Below are positions 5,417 through 6,532 of a stretch of DNA of 6,532 nt, piece by piece (within the stretch, counting starts at the first letter, position 1; each line of letters begins with the position of its first letter). Origin of the DNA: Oscillospiraceae bacterium (GTDB lineage: Bacteria > Bacillota > Clostridia > Oscillospirales > Acutalibacteraceae). Made by a program: the position numbers and the translations under genes. The notes under the pieces were generated by a model. That model made no database searches. It was not told the DNA's origin and saw nothing but the letters and a program-made list of their open reading frames with translations. The DNA is taken from positions 1-6,532 of the forward strand of contig JAQXMV010000167.1 of the NCBI GenBank assembly GCA_029013165.1, written 5' to 3'.

Positions 5417-6505
5417 GAATCTTTTGCACTGGTTCTTGCCGGAGGCGGCGCCAAAGGCGCCTATCAGCTCGGCGCATGGAAAGCACTGCGTGAGCTGGGC
5501 ATACGCTTTGACGCTATTGCCGGTGTGTCTATCGGTTCGATCAACGGCGCACTCATAGCCGCCGGAGATTACAAAAAAGCATCGGAAATGTGGCACAGTG
5601 TCACCGTGGAACAGGGAGTGAAAATTAATGCCGAGCTTCCTGATCCCGAAAATCTTTTCGGCAGAAAAAACTGGGGTATTCTTTTCAAGGAATTTATCAA
5701 AAAAGGAGGCATTGACGCCTCCCCTGCCCGGGATTTTATCTCTCAGTTTATTGATGAAAACAAGGTTCGTGCCAGCGGTATCCCCTTTGGCATCGTGACG
5801 GTGCAGATCACCCAGGGCGTAACGCCTCTCGAGCTTTTCTGCGAGGACATTCCCCAGGGAGAACTGGTTGATTATCTGCTGGCTTCGTCGAATATTCCCC
5901 TGGCCACCAACATCGGCCCCGAGGGAGAAAAATTTCTCGACGGCGGTGTTTATGACAATACGCCGGTCATGACCCTGAAAAAGCGTGGTTATAACAAGCT
6001 GATCGTTGTTGACATCTCCAACATAAAAGGCGTGGCGCACAATCTGGATTTTCAGAATTCGCAGGTGGTTTATATCCGCCCCTACGATATCGACGATCTG
6101 GGAGCCGCCTTTGATTTTGACGATGAGACCATTGACCGGCGCATTGAGCTGGGGTATCTCGACACGCGCAAAGCCTTTTCCTGTCTTTCGGGAAAAATCT
6201 ATTATTTCCCGCCGGAGGTTTTTCGCGCCATGGTGAAAAAATTCGGGCCTGACACGGTGGAGCAACTGGAAAACCTTGCTCATGAGCTGGCTCTGCCAAA
6301 GGCCAAGATCTATTCGCAGGAAGAATTCATCAGCGGCCTGAGAGAGCTTTATGACGCGGAGCTGAAAAAACAGGAAGAAAAAGAAAAAGAGCTCGAGGCA
6401 GAAAGCGACGGCCTGATGCTCAGCATAAAAAAGAAATTCATACAGAAAAGGAACTTCGACGATTTCATCGACGCCATTGCGATTCTGATGGATGAGATCG
6501 TGTGA
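5414..6505 (+). CDS. patatin-like phospholipase family protein
   Basis: This is a predicted serine lipid acyl hydrolase of the patatin/RssA family with 363 residues. The oxyanion-hole loop is GGGAKG at 10-15, the nucleophile elbow GVSIG at 37-41 has Ser39, and the catalytic Asp176 lies in LDGG at 175-178, so the Ser-Asp dyad is intact. ASSNIPLATN near 157-166 corresponds to the conserved segment before the catalytic Asp. There is no signal peptide or clear membrane segment, so a cytosolic enzyme acting at the inner face of the membrane is likely (inference). The C-terminal part (about 311-345) is a highly charged Lys/Glu-rich helix that could form a coiled coil or touch the membrane. The substrate cannot be read from the sequence. 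The ATG at 5414 follows a strong site and matches family N-termini. It is tightly linked to hemW. Confidence 0.93.
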   Translation: MESFALVLAGGGAKGAYQLGAWKALRELGIRFDAIAGVSIGSINGALIAAGDYKKASEMWHSVTVEQGVKINAELPDPENLFGRKNWGILFKEFIKKGGIDASPARDFISQFIDENKVRASGIPFGIVTVQITQGVTPLELFCEDIPQGELVDYLLASSNIPLATNIGPEGEKFLDGGVYDNTPVMTLKKRGYNKLIVVDISNIKGVAHNLDFQNSQVVYIRPYDIDDLGAAFDFDDETIDRRIELGYLDTRKAFSCLSGKIYYFPPEVFRAMVKKFGPDTVEQLENLAHELALPKAKIYSQEEFISGLRELYDAELKKQEEKEKELEAESDGLMLSIKKKFIQKRNFDDFIDAIAILMDEIV

Positions 6506-6520
6506 CGACAAGCGCGCCGC

Positions 6521-6532
6521 CTGCGAAAGCAG
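6521..6532 (+). terminator. possible start of a terminator hairpin, cut by the window end
   Basis: CTGC at 6521-6524 and GCAG at 6529-6532 pair around a GAAA tetraloop (GNRA type), 15 bases after the patatin stop. The GC-rich bases before it (GCGCGCCGC, 6512-6520) could extend the stem if the missing downstream bases are complementary. Neither the full stem nor a T-run can be seen. Confidence 0.35.

Noticed and set aside
5396..6511. 371-codon open frame on the minus strand opposite the patatin gene
   Set aside because: The plus strand carries intact patatin motifs with a strong ribosome binding site. The minus frame contains runs of Phe that mirror the Lys/Glu-rich plus-strand helix, as expected of a shadow.

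Overview
The window reads as chromosomal DNA from a low-to-mid GC Firmicute, most likely a Clostridia member (Oscillospirales-like). This rests on strong AGGAGG-type ribosome binding sites, textbook sigma-A promoters (TTGAAA-17-TATAAT), a probable TTG start, an acetyl-CoA-type MetA, and the lepA-hemW gene pair that is common in Firmicutes. No rRNA, tRNA, insertion sequence, CRISPR array or phage gene was seen. Taxonomy is inferred from these traits, not from a database search.

Left part (1-1982): nadE (ammonia-dependent NAD synthetase, + strand) has its own extended -10 promoter. It converges on metA (homoserine O-acyltransferase, - strand), and one shared hairpin at 816-851 separates the two. 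metA has its own promoter, and its inferred leader is too short to hold a riboswitch. The 212-base gap at 1771-1982 holds divergent promoters for metA and for a small secreted protein.

Middle (1983-2308): a stand-alone 90-codon gene with its own promoter and a strong intrinsic terminator encodes a signal peptide, an acidic linker and a phenylalanine-rich amphipathic C-terminal helix. This is the least explained gene in the window.

Right part (2309-6532): an apparent operon of lepA (EF4), hemW (radical-SAM-fold heme chaperone) and a patatin-like phospholipase. It is read from an extended -10 promoter whose spacer contains a perfect 7-2-7 inverted repeat. The hemW stop codon lies inside the Shine-Dalgarno sequence of the patatin gene, so the two are probably translationally coupled. 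The window ends in what looks like the first part of a hairpin just after the patatin gene.

Most of the window is ordinary housekeeping DNA, and no clear new multi-gene system is visible. The points worth a second look are the small secreted protein, the palindrome in the lepA promoter, the triplicated start-codon repeat of hemW and the hemW-patatin coupling.
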